64,000 nucleotides of DNA, from NCBI GenBank assembly GCA_012523405.1, contig JAAYIN010000113.1, forward strand, positions 61,321 to 125,320, in the 5' to 3' direction. Numbering within the stretch: the stretch's first letter is position 1; each line of letters begins with the position of its first letter. Below, in pieces: positions 7,548 to 17,264 of this stretch. The notes beneath the pieces are model-generated. The model had not been told where the DNA came from and ran no database searches. It saw only the letters and a program-made list of their open reading frames with translations. This DNA is from Clostridiales bacterium. Its GTDB lineage: Bacteria; Bacillota; Clostridia; Christensenellales; Aristaeellaceae. A program made the position numbers and the translations under genes.

Positions 7548-9671
7548 ATGCCGACAGAGCTGCACATTCGGAAAAGGGTACTGGCGTTACTGCTCATTTT
7601 GGTTTTCTTGTTCGTGCTATTGGTTGCACGAATCACTTATCTGACAACGGTGGAGTCGGCTTCGCTCACGCAGCGAGGCATTAAGCAATGGACGCGCGAG
7701 GGTATTGTATATGCGCGCCGAGGCAATATATTAGATACAAACGGTCAAACGTTGGTAGTGAGCGCAACGGCTTATATCGTTAGTGCGAACCCGCGTAAGA
7801 TCTCGGACATATCTTTGTTTGCACAAACGGTATGTCCGATTTTGGATTTATCAGAGGAGCGAGTGATATCGAAGCTCTCGGATAAGTCAAAGGCATCGGT
7901 TATACTCAAACGGCAAGTATCGCGGGCAACAGCGGATCAACTGCGAACGCTTCAAAGCAATGATGATGAAACGGTCGCAACTGAAATGAAAGCGCTCATC
8001 TTTGATGAGGATGTGCGCAGGGTATATCCGCGAGGTGCATTCTTAGTACAGACGCTTGGGCTCACGAATGTGGATAGCGTCGGTCAGTCGGGGCTTGAGC
8101 AGAAATACGAGGAACTGCTGCGAGGAGAAGCTGGATCAAGTCTTTATAGTGTGGACGGAAAAGCACAGCCTATCTATGATGATGGTAATTTATATGTTGA
8201 GCCGCAGGATGGGAATGCTATCAAGCTAACGATTGATGCAACCATCCAAGAGATATGCGAAAAGGCAATGAGGGAATGCTACGAAGTCAATAACGCGCAA
8301 GCAGTGCATGTCATCGCCATGGATGTATACTCGGGTGCGATACTCGCAATGTGCTCCAAACCGGATTATGATCCCAATGACCCGCCCCGTGAACAGCTTG
8401 ATGCGCTTCAATCATTAATGAGAATCAGGTTGATTTCGGACGCATATGAACCGGGCTCCACCTTCAAAGTGCTAACAGCGGCGGCAGCGCTTGATGCAGG
8501 CGTAACAACGCCTGATGATAGCTTTTACTGTTCGGCAAAGATCAAAGTGGATGGCGATACCATTAAATGCTGGGGCAACCCGCATGGCGCAGAAACGCTG
8601 GCCGAGGCAATTCAAAACAGTTGCAATCCGGTTTTTGTGGAACTTGCGCTCAGACTTGGCACAGAAACGATGTACGATTATTTGCATGCATTCGGTCTAG
8701 GCAAAAAAACAAATGTTGACTTGCTTGGCGAAGGTAGTGGTATACTAATTCCGCTCAAATCTGTAAAGAATGTAGATTTGGCGAGAATCGGCTTTGGACA
8801 AAGCGTTGCAGTAACGCCAATCCAGCTGCTTGCGGCATCTTGCTCAGTGGTCAATGGCGGACGGCTTATGCAGCCCTACTTGCTCAAGGAAGCAGTCGCG
8901 CCTGATGGAACGGTTATATATCGTACCCAGCCTAAGGTGGTTTCCAATCCGATATCCGAGGAAACATCCAAAACCATGCGTGAACTGCTTGAAAAAGTAG
9001 TGAGCGTTGGCGGCGCAAAAAATGCAAAAATCGAAGGCTACAAGATTGGCGGAAAGACGGGAACTGCGCAGGTTTATAAAGAAGGACGCATTGTAAGGGA
9101 TGTTCACATTGGCTCATTCTTTGGCTTTGCGCCCGCAGATGATCCTAAGATTGCTCTTTTGGTCATTGTAGATGAAGCAGACACCCCAATAGACTATGGC
9201 GGAACGACTGCAGCACCATTTGCTAGACAAATTCTAGCGGATGTGTTACCTTATTTAGGTTATCAGGCGGATGCTCAGGATGACCGTGTGGACATTGAGG
9301 TGGCTGATGTTATTGGTCTACCGCTGTGGCAAGCCAGAAAGACTCTGGGAGACCAGGGATTTCGGGTGCTTGATGATGGCGTTGGTGATGTTGTCACCGC
9401 GCAAATGCCTAGCGGCGGCGGGATGCTGATTGAAAATGGGCAAGTGATGTTATACACATATAGCGATGAAAATCCTATCGTTGAGGAGCTTGTCTGTATA
9501 CCCGATGTAATGGGTATGTCGACCGCGCAAGCAGCATCAATGCTCCGGCAACGCAGCTTGGAGACGGAGATCATAGGCAGCGGATTTGCTGTAAAGCAAG
9601 AACCGGCTGCAGGTGAATATGCTGCACCCAACAGTGTGATAAAAATCACGTTTGAGATGCCCAACCCATAG
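7548..9671 (+). CDS. Class B penicillin-binding protein with two PASTA domains (FtsI/SpoVD type)
   Basis: About 707-residue septal transpeptidase that crosslinks peptidoglycan. From the ATG at 7548 there is a short cytoplasmic tail, a membrane anchor (about residues 8-31), a PBP dimerisation domain, and the transpeptidase domain with STFK (SxxK), a SCN motif (SxN) and KTGTAQ (KTG). Two C-terminal PASTA repeats follow, beginning EVADVIGLPLW and VCIPDVMGMST. A TTG at 7458 gives a 30-residue longer frame but has no ribosome binding site, whereas GGGGGAAG precedes 7548. Two PASTA domains resemble PBP2x/SpoVD; with no sporulation genes nearby, a vegetative division role is more likely. Confidence 0.92.
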   Translation: MPTELHIRKRVLALLLILVFLFVLLVARITYLTTVESASLTQRGIKQWTREGIVYARRGNILDTNGQTLVVSATAYIVSANPRKISDISLFAQTVCPILDLSEERVISKLSDKSKASVILKRQVSRATADQLRTLQSNDDETVATEMKALIFDEDVRRVYPRGAFLVQTLGLTNVDSVGQSGLEQKYEELLRGEAGSSLYSVDGKAQPIYDDGNLYVEPQDGNAIKLTIDATIQEICEKAMRECYEVNNAQAVHVIAMDVYSGAILAMCSKPDYDPNDPPREQLDALQSLMRIRLISDAYEPGSTFKVLTAAAALDAGVTTPDDSFYCSAKIKVDGDTIKCWGNPHGAETLAEAIQNSCNPVFVELALRLGTETMYDYLHAFGLGKKTNVDLLGEGSGILIPLKSVKNVDLARIGFGQSVAVTPIQLLAASCSVVNGGRLMQPYLLKEAVAPDGTVIYRTQPKVVSNPISEETSKTMRELLEKVVSVGGAKNAKIEGYKIGGKTGTAQVYKEGRIVRDVHIGSFFGFAPADDPKIALLVIVDEADTPIDYGGTTAAPFARQILADVLPYLGYQADAQDDRVDIEVADVIGLPLWQARKTLGDQGFRVLDDGVGDVVTAQMPSGGGMLIENGQVMLYTYSDENPIVEELVCIPDVMGMSTAQAASMLRQRSLETEIIGSGFAVKQEPAAGEYAAPNSVIKITFEMPNP

Positions 9672-9688
9672 AAGATGGAGGAATACCG

Positions 9689-11149
9689 ATGCTATTTAAG
9701 GACTTGCTTGTTGAGGTTCCAGGCGTTTTGGAAATGCATGGCAATATGGATATTGATATTGAAGAGCTGCTCACAAACAGCCGAGAGAAAACAAAAAATG
9801 GCTTGTTTTTCTGTATCAGTGGATTGCGTTTTGATGCGCATGAATATGCTAATCAAGCAGTTGAAAATGGGTGTATTGCACTTGTTGTACAAAAGCGATT
9901 AGCGATGGATGTGCCTCAGGTGCTGGTGGAAAATGTCCGCTCTGCTATGGCATTTATTGCGGCAGAATTCTTTGGACATCCTTCAAGAAAACTGAGAATG
10001 GTTGGGATGTGCGGTACAAAAGGCAAGACAACCACCAGTTATTTAATGAAGGCGATTTTAGAAAGTGCCGGTTATAAGACGGGGCTCATTGGCACGACTG
10101 GTAATTTGATCGGTCAGAAGCATGTAAAGAGCAATATGACAACGCCTGATCCGATCGATCTGCATCGCTGCTTGAGGCAGATGGTCAATGAGGGCGTGAA
10201 GGCGGTTAGCATGGAGGTCAGTGCTCATGCAGTGGCGATGCATCGCCTTGATAGCGTGACGTTTGAATCTGTATGCTATACAAACTTCTCTCAGGATCAT
10301 CTTGACTATTTCGGCACGATGGAGAAGTACTTTGAAACCAAGAAGGATTTCTTCATGCATGGACAGGTGCTCAATGCATCGCTCAATGCCGACGAGGAAA
10401 CAAGCGCAGATGTGATCAATGATTTAAAAGTACCTTATCTCACATTTGGTATCAGTGCAGAAGCGGATGTCTTTGCCAGAGAAATTGAGATTTCAGAAAA
10501 CGGCGTATCCTTCCATATTGCGCTGCGCGGGCTGGAAGAGATGAGCATTGATATGAAGCTCACAGGGATGTTTAACGTGTACAATGCCCTTGCAGCGGCA
10601 TCTCTTGCCATGATCATGGGCATTGACCAAAGCGCAATCAAGAACGGTCTTGAGAGCATCAAGGCTGTACCTGGACGCGTAGAAGTGCTTGATACAGGCA
10701 CGCCCTATAAGGTGATCTTAGACTATGCGCACTCGCCTGACGCACTTCAAAATGTCCTCAAGACCATTCGTGCATTTACCAAGAAGCGCTTGATTGCGCT
10801 GGTTGGCTGCGGTGGTGACAGAGACCATGGAAAGCGTCCGATCATGGGCGAAATCGTTGGTCATCTTGCCGATTTCTCCATTCTGACAAGCGATAATCCG
10901 CGAACGGAAGATCCAAACGTTATTCTACAATCCATTGAAGAGGGCATGCAAAAAACCGACGGTAAGTACATCGTGATTGAAAACCGCCGAGAAGCCATCA
11001 GGTATGCACTCCAAATGGGCGCAGAAGGAGACGTTATCATCCTTGCCGGAAAAGGAAATGAGACGTATCAAGATATCATGGGTGTAAAACGCCCATTTGA
11101 CGAAAAGGTTGTAGTGCAGGAATTGCTTGACGAAATGCAAAACAACTGA
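9689..11149 (+). CDS. murE: UDP-MurNAc-tripeptide synthetase MurE (meso-DAP-adding type)
   Basis: 486-residue cytoplasmic Mur ligase that adds the third amino acid to UDP-MurNAc-L-Ala-D-Glu using ATP. The P-loop GTKGKTTTS is at about residues 109-117, the central domain motif MEVSAHA at about 176-182, and the C-terminal substrate motif DNPRTEDP at about 403-410. In this family DNPR marks meso-diaminopimelate specificity, while lysine-adding enzymes differ at the Arg, so this supports a DAP-type wall. GGAGG at 9677-9681 precedes the ATG. It is followed directly by mraY; the usual murF is absent. Confidence 0.95.
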   Translation: MLFKDLLVEVPGVLEMHGNMDIDIEELLTNSREKTKNGLFFCISGLRFDAHEYANQAVENGCIALVVQKRLAMDVPQVLVENVRSAMAFIAAEFFGHPSRKLRMVGMCGTKGKTTTSYLMKAILESAGYKTGLIGTTGNLIGQKHVKSNMTTPDPIDLHRCLRQMVNEGVKAVSMEVSAHAVAMHRLDSVTFESVCYTNFSQDHLDYFGTMEKYFETKKDFFMHGQVLNASLNADEETSADVINDLKVPYLTFGISAEADVFAREIEISENGVSFHIALRGLEEMSIDMKLTGMFNVYNALAAASLAMIMGIDQSAIKNGLESIKAVPGRVEVLDTGTPYKVILDYAHSPDALQNVLKTIRAFTKKRLIALVGCGGDRDHGKRPIMGEIVGHLADFSILTSDNPRTEDPNVILQSIEEGMQKTDGKYIVIENRREAIRYALQMGAEGDVIILAGKGNETYQDIMGVKRPFDEKVVVQELLDEMQNN

Positions 11150-11171
11150 GAACACCAAGGAGTGAACGACC

Positions 11172-12179
11172 ATGCTAAGGTTGATTTTAGCGCTAGTACT
11201 ATCCATTATAGCGATGCTATTGATTGGACCGCGTGTACTGCCGGTTTTGCGCAAACTTAAATTCGGACAAACGATTTATGAACTTGGTCCGCAAAACCAT
11301 AAGGTAAAGCAAGGCACCCCTACGATGGGCGGGCTGATGTTTGCTGCGGTTACCTGTGTTGTTGCGCTGCTAGTGCATAAAACATGGCTTGGCGCTGGCG
11401 ACTTTACAATTGCGCTTGTGGCTGTATCACTTCTCAGCATGCTAATTGGCTTTGTGGATGACTACATTAAAGTAGTCAAAAAGCGCAATCTAGGGCTCAT
11501 TTGGTGGCAAAAAATCATTGGTCAAGTCATTGTATGTGTTGCCTTTTCGGTATACTGCTATCTCCACCCAATGGTCGGCAGCAAGCTCCTTATCCCGTTT
11601 TTCAACGTAGAGTGGGATCTGGGCATTTTCTATGTGCCCCTGATGTCCATTGTCATGATCTTTATGATCAATAGTGCCAATCTACAGGATGGTTTGGATG
11701 GATTGCTAAGCACGGTAACGATTATCAGCAGTGTCACTTGGGGCTTGATGGCGCTTCTTGTCACCATGGCAAGCGGAGCGGCTATTAGTGATAATTATCA
11801 GAATCTCGCTGTGTTTGCTATGGCGCTTGCGGGCGGCTGCATGGGTTTCCTGCGTTTCAATCATTATCCGGCACTTGTGTTCATGGGGGATACGGGCAGT
11901 ATGTTTATCGGCGGCGCTGCTGTTGGCATGTCAATGCTTATGCGTATGCCGATCTTCATGATATTTGTTCTCTTTACTTTGATCATGTCTTCGCTTAGCG
12001 TGATCATCCAACGCATATACTTTAAAGTGACCCACGGAAAACGCATCTTTAAGATGTCACCAATCCATCATCATTTTGAACTATGCGGAATGAGCGAGCA
12101 GAAAATTGTTTCAATGTATGCGATTGTTCAAGGCGTTTTGTGTGTGATTGCACTCATTTCCTTGCAGCTCGCACTTTAA
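11172..12179 (+). CDS. mraY: Phospho-N-acetylmuramoyl-pentapeptide transferase MraY
   Basis: 335-residue polytopic membrane enzyme, about ten helices. It transfers phospho-MurNAc-pentapeptide to undecaprenyl phosphate, making lipid I. Diagnostic motifs are TPTMGG (about residues 49-54), GFVDDYIKV (about 97-105, catalytic Asp pair), NSANLQDGLDGL (about 167-178) and HHHFE (about 298-302). Length fits the family (about 320-360). It lies 22 bases after murE and 33 before murD. Confidence 0.95.
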   Translation: MLRLILALVLSIIAMLLIGPRVLPVLRKLKFGQTIYELGPQNHKVKQGTPTMGGLMFAAVTCVVALLVHKTWLGAGDFTIALVAVSLLSMLIGFVDDYIKVVKKRNLGLIWWQKIIGQVIVCVAFSVYCYLHPMVGSKLLIPFFNVEWDLGIFYVPLMSIVMIFMINSANLQDGLDGLLSTVTIISSVTWGLMALLVTMASGAAISDNYQNLAVFAMALAGGCMGFLRFNHYPALVFMGDTGSMFIGGAAVGMSMLMRMPIFMIFVLFTLIMSSLSVIIQRIYFKVTHGKRIFKMSPIHHHFELCGMSEQKIVSMYAIVQGVLCVIALISLQLAL

Positions 12180-12212
12180 GCTGAGTAGATTAACCTTTAG
12201 GGGGTGACCGAT

Positions 12213-13574
12213 ATGAAGTTTGAAAACAAACGAATCCTTGTTGTTGGAATGGCACGCAGCGGTATTGCTGCAGCTGCATTGCTGGTGCATCATGGTGCGA
12301 TTCCCGTACTATCAGATACAAAAAAAGAAGACGCATTTGGCGAAGAGTTGGATTGTCTAAGAGGAACTTGCTGCGAATTCAGGCTTGGTGAAAACGCCAT
12401 TTTACTCCTTGAAAATGTTGACGGTGTGGTCATTAGCCCGGGTGTCCCGATCGATGCACCGATTGTAGTCGCTGCAAAGGAAAAAGGACTCTTTGTCATT
12501 GGCGAAATAGAACTTGCAAGCTCGCTTCTTCATGGAGAAATACTTGCTATATCAGGCACTAATGGTAAGACAACCACAACGACCCTCGTGGGCAAGATTT
12601 TCGAAAATGCTGGTAAAATCACGCATGTCGCAGGTAATATCGGCTATCCGCTTTCGGCTGTGGCGCTTAAAAGCAAGAAAGACGATGTGGTGGTGGTCGA
12701 GGTTTCAAGCTTCCAGTTGGAGAGCATCAAGGCGTTTCACCCACGCGTTGCAGCGCTCCTAAACATCACAGAGGATCATCTCAATCGGCACGGCACGATG
12801 TCACAGTATATCAAGCTCAAGCAACGTGTTTTTGAAAACCAGCAGGAAAATGATTTTGCAGTGATTAATTTGGACGATCCAACGCTGGTGAAGATGGCAT
12901 CAAAGCTAAAGGGGCAGGTGGCTTACTTTAGCCGTACACAAAAGGTGGAAAATGGTGCGTCGGTTGAAGACGGTAAGATCGTATGGCGCTGGAACGGTGT
13001 CCTAAAGCCCATCTGTGATGCCGATCAAATTCTTATCCCCGGTCCTCACAACCTTGAAAATGCACTTGCTGCAACGGCGATTGCATCCGCTATGGGTGTA
13101 CCTGCACCGGTGATTAGGCATACGCTGCAATCCTTTACAGGCGTTGAACACCGCATTGAAAAGGTTCGTGTATTCGGCGGCGTCTGCTATATTAACGATA
13201 GCAAAGGCACCAATACCGATAGTACGATCAAGGCTGTACAGAGCATGAAAGCACCGACTGTGCTATTGCTTGGAGGCTATGATAAACATACTGATTTTGC
13301 ACCGCTTTGCAACGAAATCAAAGCATCGGGTCAGATTCAAAATGTAGTTGTGATGGGGCAAACCGCTAAACAATTTCGTGAGCAGCTTGAAGAAGCGGGT
13401 TACGAGAGCATCACACGCGCTTACAGTATGGAAGATGCAGTTCAAAAGGCGCGCGAATTAGCAGTTTCAGGTGGTAATGTACTACTATCGCCTGCTTGTG
13501 CCAGCTTTGATATGTTCCGTGATTATGAACATCGCGGAGAGGTCTTCAAAGAGCTGGTCAACAAGCTGGATTGA
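12213..13574 (+). CDS. murD: UDP-MurNAc-L-alanine:D-glutamate ligase MurD
   Basis: About 453-residue Mur ligase that adds D-glutamate to UDP-MurNAc-L-alanine with ATP. An N-terminal Rossmann-like domain (VVGMARSG) is followed by the ATP-binding loop GTNGKTTTT (about residues 113-121), the NITEDHLNRHG segment and NDSKGTN in the C-terminal domain. The ATG at 12213 is preferred over an upstream in-frame GTG at 12204, because AGGGGGTG at 12199-12206 is then correctly spaced. Last Mur ligase gene of this cluster; murC is not here. Confidence 0.94.
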   Translation: MKFENKRILVVGMARSGIAAAALLVHHGAIPVLSDTKKEDAFGEELDCLRGTCCEFRLGENAILLLENVDGVVISPGVPIDAPIVVAAKEKGLFVIGEIELASSLLHGEILAISGTNGKTTTTTLVGKIFENAGKITHVAGNIGYPLSAVALKSKKDDVVVVEVSSFQLESIKAFHPRVAALLNITEDHLNRHGTMSQYIKLKQRVFENQQENDFAVINLDDPTLVKMASKLKGQVAYFSRTQKVENGASVEDGKIVWRWNGVLKPICDADQILIPGPHNLENALAATAIASAMGVPAPVIRHTLQSFTGVEHRIEKVRVFGGVCYINDSKGTNTDSTIKAVQSMKAPTVLLLGGYDKHTDFAPLCNEIKASGQIQNVVVMGQTAKQFREQLEEAGYESITRAYSMEDAVQKARELAVSGGNVLLSPACASFDMFRDYEHRGEVFKELVNKLD

Positions 13575-13581
13575 TTCCTAT

Positions 13582-13641
13582 CCTTCCTACATGGGAGATG
13601 CATACGAAAGACAAGCATCTTTTATGGTAGGGAGGTTTTTT
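13582..13641 (+). promoter_or_regulatory. Hairpin overlapping the ftsW ribosome binding site
   Basis: CCTTCCTACAT (13582-13592) pairs with ATGGTAGGGAGG (13624-13635), and inside it AGATGC (13596-13601) pairs with GCATCT (13615-13620). The 3' arm contains the AGGGAGG ribosome binding site of ftsW and runs directly into TTTTTT just before the ATG at 13643. The element could work as an attenuating terminator, as a translation-blocking hairpin, or both. Confidence 0.55.
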
Positions 13642-13642
13642 A

Positions 13643-14782
13643 ATGGTTCAGCGTGAAAGACCAACGAGTCAAAAATATCTCAAGGCCGCGGGTGCGCCTG
13701 TTGATAAAACATTGCTGTTGATTCTGGCGATGCTGCTGATGTTCGGACTACTGGCGCTATTTAGTGCAACGTACTATAAGGCTGCCGGCAATGGAGATTC
13801 ACTCTCGGAGGTTAAAAAGCAACTGATAGGTATCGGGCTTGGCAGCGTACTGATGATCGTTACAAGTCAAATTCCATACACCTTCTGGCGTGAGCCGGTC
13901 GTGGTTATGGCAGGCTTGATCGGAAGCTACATCCTGCTGATTGTAGTTCTCATTCCGGGTATCGGTGTCTATATCAATGGCTCAAGGCGCTGGCTCAGCA
14001 TTGCAGGTATGAGCTTTCAGCCATCTGAATTAGCCAAGATAGCCTCTGTCCTGTATCTTGCATCCACCCTTAGTTATAGGCTTAAGCAACTGGATAAATT
14101 CTGGCGCGGAATTGTGCCCCTGCTGATCGCGCCGGCGCTGATGTTTGGACTTATCATTCAGCAGCCGAACCTTTCCACTGCGGGAAGCGTTATGATCGTA
14201 GCTGCGCTTATGATGCTTATTGCTGGGGTAAAGTGGAGCCATCTGTCGGTGCTGGGCATCGCGGGAGCATGTGTGGGTGGTCTCTATGCTTGGATTGAAC
14301 CTTATCGCAGAGAACGCTTGCTATCCTTTCGAAATCCCTTCGCTCAAATGAGTGATGAGGGGTATCAGCTTGCTCAATCGCTGATAGCCATTGGTTCGGG
14401 CGGACTATTTGGCAGAGGTCTTGGACAGGGAAGACAGAAGTTCAGCTATCTGCCGTATCCTGAGAGCGACTTTATCTTTGCCATTGTAGGCGAGGATTTT
14501 GGGCTTTTAGGGTGCAGCGCAGTGATCCTGCTATTTGCTGCATTTGCATTCTGCGGTATGCGAATTGCGCTATCCTGTCAGGATCGATATGGCTGTTTGC
14601 TGGCATCCGGGCTAACAGCCATGATAACAATTCAGGCATGTATGAATATCGCCGTAGTGGTTGGTGTGATGCCAACAACGGGTCTGCCGCTCCCTTTCTT
14701 TAGCGCGGGCGGTACGTCGATTTCCATGCTCATGGCATCGGTTGGCATTATTTTGAGCGTGTCGCGCTCATGCGTAAGGTAA
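13643..14782 (+). CDS. ftsW: FtsW/RodA-family (SEDS) peptidoglycan glycosyltransferase
   Basis: 379-residue polytopic membrane protein of the SEDS family, about ten helices, which polymerises lipid II together with a class B PBP. Family signatures include GSRRWL (about residues 113-118), FQPSELAKIA (about 124-133), QQPNLST (about 173-179) and the late PTTGLPLPFFSAGGTS region (about 343-358). Its place in the division cluster beside the PASTA-PBP supports FtsW rather than RodA. The ribosome binding site AGGGAGG lies in the hairpin described at 13582-13641. Confidence 0.93.
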   Translation: MVQRERPTSQKYLKAAGAPVDKTLLLILAMLLMFGLLALFSATYYKAAGNGDSLSEVKKQLIGIGLGSVLMIVTSQIPYTFWREPVVVMAGLIGSYILLIVVLIPGIGVYINGSRRWLSIAGMSFQPSELAKIASVLYLASTLSYRLKQLDKFWRGIVPLLIAPALMFGLIIQQPNLSTAGSVMIVAALMMLIAGVKWSHLSVLGIAGACVGGLYAWIEPYRRERLLSFRNPFAQMSDEGYQLAQSLIAIGSGGLFGRGLGQGRQKFSYLPYPESDFIFAIVGEDFGLLGCSAVILLFAAFAFCGMRIALSCQDRYGCLLASGLTAMITIQACMNIAVVVGVMPTTGLPLPFFSAGGTSISMLMASVGIILSVSRSCVR

Positions 14783-14849
14783 AGAAATTTTCACACTTCA
14801 TTAAGCTGTGCATAGGATGGTGCATGTAATGCTTAACGGAGGTGGAAAG

Positions 14850-16112
14850 ATGGACGCCTTGCGGATTCGTGGCGGAAAGAGGCTAAGTGGAGAATGGCGT
14901 GTGCATAGTGCCAAGAATGCGGTTCTTCCCATTATGGCAGCATCTATTCTAACAGATGAGACTTCGGTGCTGCTTGATTGTCCAGAGCTCAGCGATATTG
15001 GATATATGGGTGAAATTCTGCGTACACTGGGTTGTGAGGTGCATAGACAGGGAAGTGCACTGGAAATTGATCCTCGTGAGATGAGTCGCCATGAAATGCC
15101 TGATGGACTGGCAAAGAAGATTCGTTCTTCGATTTTTCTGCTCGGACCTATTTTGGCGCGTTTCAGGAAAGCAGCAGTTACCTTTCCAGGTGGATGTGAG
15201 ATCGGGATGCGGCCGATTGATCTGCATCTCAGCGGCTTAAAGCAGCTGGGTGTACAGATTCATGAGGTAGAAGGCGTCATCAGATGCGACGGCAAGAACA
15301 TGCATGCTGCAACTGTACATTTTGATTATCCAAGCGTTGGTGCAACAGAAAACGTGATGATGGCGGCGGTCATGCTTCATGGGAAAACCTATTTACATAA
15401 TGTTGCCAGAGAACCGGAAATCATTGATCTACAGCGGTTTCTCAACGAAATGGGTGCCAAGGTCAGCGGCGCGGGCTCACATACGATTTGTGTAGAAGGA
15501 GTTAACCGACTGCATGGCGTAAGGTATAGACCAATGCCGGATCGAATTGTTGCAGGGACATTGCTTGCGGCAGCTGCGGTTACAGGCGGATCAATCAAGC
15601 TGACTAATGTGTGTTGTCAGGATATGTACGCTATTTGTTCCAAGCTAAAGGAGATGGGTTGCGTAATTCTTGAAAATGACGACACGATCTCTATTCATGC
15701 GCCCGAACATCTCAGACCCTTTCAGCAGCTGCAAACGCAGCCCCATCCGGGATTTCCTACCGATATGCAAGTGCAGATGCTGGCCATCGCAACGCTTGCA
15801 AAAGGCACTTCCATCATTGTGGAGAACGTCTTTGAAAATCGATTTACCCATGCAGGGGATTTGAACCGCATGGGGGCAAATGTGGTTGTGAACGGACGCA
15901 CGGCAATTGTACAGGGCGTGAATGTGCTATATGGCGCAAGAGTGACGGCGCGAGACCTCAGAGGCGGCGCTGCACTGACAATAGCAGGTCTAAAGGCAAA
16001 AGGCGAAACGCTGGTTGAACATGCGGCGTTGATTGACCGCGGCTATGAGAGACTGGAAGATATGCTGACAGCACTCGGTGCTGATATTGAAAGAATAACG
16101 ATTGATGCTTAA
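14850..16112 (+). CDS. murA: UDP-N-acetylglucosamine 1-carboxyvinyltransferase MurA
   Basis: About 420-residue cytoplasmic enzyme that transfers enolpyruvate from PEP to UDP-GlcNAc, the first committed wall step. The catalytic and fosfomycin-reactive Cys lies in the FPGGCEIGMRPIDLH segment (about residue 112-115). The KNAVLP motif near the N-terminus carries the conserved Lys-Asn pair. Length is normal. The ATG at 14850 with GGAGG at 14838-14842 is preferred over the earlier in-frame ATG at 14808. Finding murA inside dcw, in the slot usually taken by murG/murC/murB, also occurs in some other Firmicutes. Confidence 0.94.
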   Translation: MDALRIRGGKRLSGEWRVHSAKNAVLPIMAASILTDETSVLLDCPELSDIGYMGEILRTLGCEVHRQGSALEIDPREMSRHEMPDGLAKKIRSSIFLLGPILARFRKAAVTFPGGCEIGMRPIDLHLSGLKQLGVQIHEVEGVIRCDGKNMHAATVHFDYPSVGATENVMMAAVMLHGKTYLHNVAREPEIIDLQRFLNEMGAKVSGAGSHTICVEGVNRLHGVRYRPMPDRIVAGTLLAAAAVTGGSIKLTNVCCQDMYAICSKLKEMGCVILENDDTISIHAPEHLRPFQQLQTQPHPGFPTDMQVQMLAIATLAKGTSIIVENVFENRFTHAGDLNRMGANVVVNGRTAIVQGVNVLYGARVTARDLRGGAALTIAGLKAKGETLVEHAALIDRGYERLEDMLTALGADIERITIDA

Positions 16113-16130
16113 TTTTGAGGAGGAAAACGA

Positions 16131-17051
16131 ATGACGAAGCGTACAAATCACAATCAAAGCACGAATACGCAGTCGGAGCAATATCAAATGCAGGATCAAT
16201 ATGAATATGTACAAGATCATCGTTCCCATCAAAATACAGGAGCACAGCAGGAGCCTATTCCTGCTGTGCCAAACGCATCGCAAGCCCACGCTGCACAAAA
16301 ATCAGTCAAGCGATCCAAGCAAAGGCGCTTCTCCCGTACCTTTAGCAAACTACTTGTCATGCTCGCAGTGGTGACAATCGCGCTCATTGTGGCGATATCA
16401 ACGGTATTTAGACTTGATGAGATTGTAATTCACGGACGCGAAAGCAAGAGTTCAGAAGAGATTGTGATGGCATCTGGTTTGGTGAGAGGCAGGAATGTGC
16501 TTTTTGTCAAAGAAGAGGATGTGAGGAGCGAAATAGCGAAGGATCATACATTGATCTTTCTAGGTATGCAAAAGGAGTACCCCAATAAAATTCATCTGAG
16601 CATAGAGGAGCGCAAGAATGTCGCAGTTATGCAATGGGCGGGGATGCGATATATGCTGGATGATGATGCGATGGTGATGAGCGAGAACAGTTCGCTTGAG
16701 GATCCCGTGTCTTTGCCGCTCATCATTGGGTTTAAAGTGAATTACGTAACCGTTGGTCAGCAACTAATGGTCAATATCAAAAGACAAATTGACGCATATC
16801 AAGCTATTATGTTAGAATTGTATGAACAGATGATCTCAGATATGATTACTGAAATCAATCTTGCGGATGAAGATAACATTTATCTCATGACGGTCTATGG
16901 CACATCGATCAAACTCGGGGATGAATCAAACATGATGAAGAAGATCGCATTGGTCAAATCGTTCTCAGCATACATGAGGCAATTTGGTGATAGCAAGGGA
17001 TATTTGGACGTTTCATCGGGAACTGAGTGCAGGTTTAAATCAGAAACATGA
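16131..17051 (+). CDS. divIB: Cell division protein FtsQ/DivIB with POTRA domain
   Basis: 306-residue bitopic protein. A long basic, Gln/His-rich cytoplasmic N-terminus (about 65 residues) leads into one transmembrane helix (about 70-92). A POTRA domain opens with FRLDEIVIHGRES, and a DivIB/FtsQ beta domain follows. It belongs to the FtsQLB complex that couples the divisome to septal wall synthesis. GAGGAGG precedes the ATG. Gene order murA-divIB-ftsA-ftsZ fits. Confidence 0.88.
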   Translation: MTKRTNHNQSTNTQSEQYQMQDQYEYVQDHRSHQNTGAQQEPIPAVPNASQAHAAQKSVKRSKQRRFSRTFSKLLVMLAVVTIALIVAISTVFRLDEIVIHGRESKSSEEIVMASGLVRGRNVLFVKEEDVRSEIAKDHTLIFLGMQKEYPNKIHLSIEERKNVAVMQWAGMRYMLDDDAMVMSENSSLEDPVSLPLIIGFKVNYVTVGQQLMVNIKRQIDAYQAIMLELYEQMISDMITEINLADEDNIYLMTVYGTSIKLGDESNMMKKIALVKSFSAYMRQFGDSKGYLDVSSGTECRFKSET

Positions 17052-17110
17052 TGAAATGATGAATTTTTACATCTAAAGCTTAAAAATAAGAAAAATAAGT
17101 TATATAATAC

Positions 17111-17139
17111 TTGCGAATTCTTGGCAAAACGGTTACAAT
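17111..17139 (+). promoter_or_regulatory. Possible ftsAZ promoter
   Basis: TTGCGA at 17111-17116 and TACAAT at 17134-17139 with a 17-base spacer lie in the 213-base gap between divIB and ftsA, the largest gap within the cluster. An internal promoter for ftsAZ is common in other bacteria. Confidence 0.45.
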
Positions 17140-17264
17140 AAAAGCTGGTACTTTGGGTGATTGTTTTGCACGTTCATTTTTCGGCTTTTAAGTTGAATTA
17201 ACCAAGGAACTGCTGACAGGATTTACCTGCGGCTTATATAGCACGAACAGGGGAATGCTTTATT

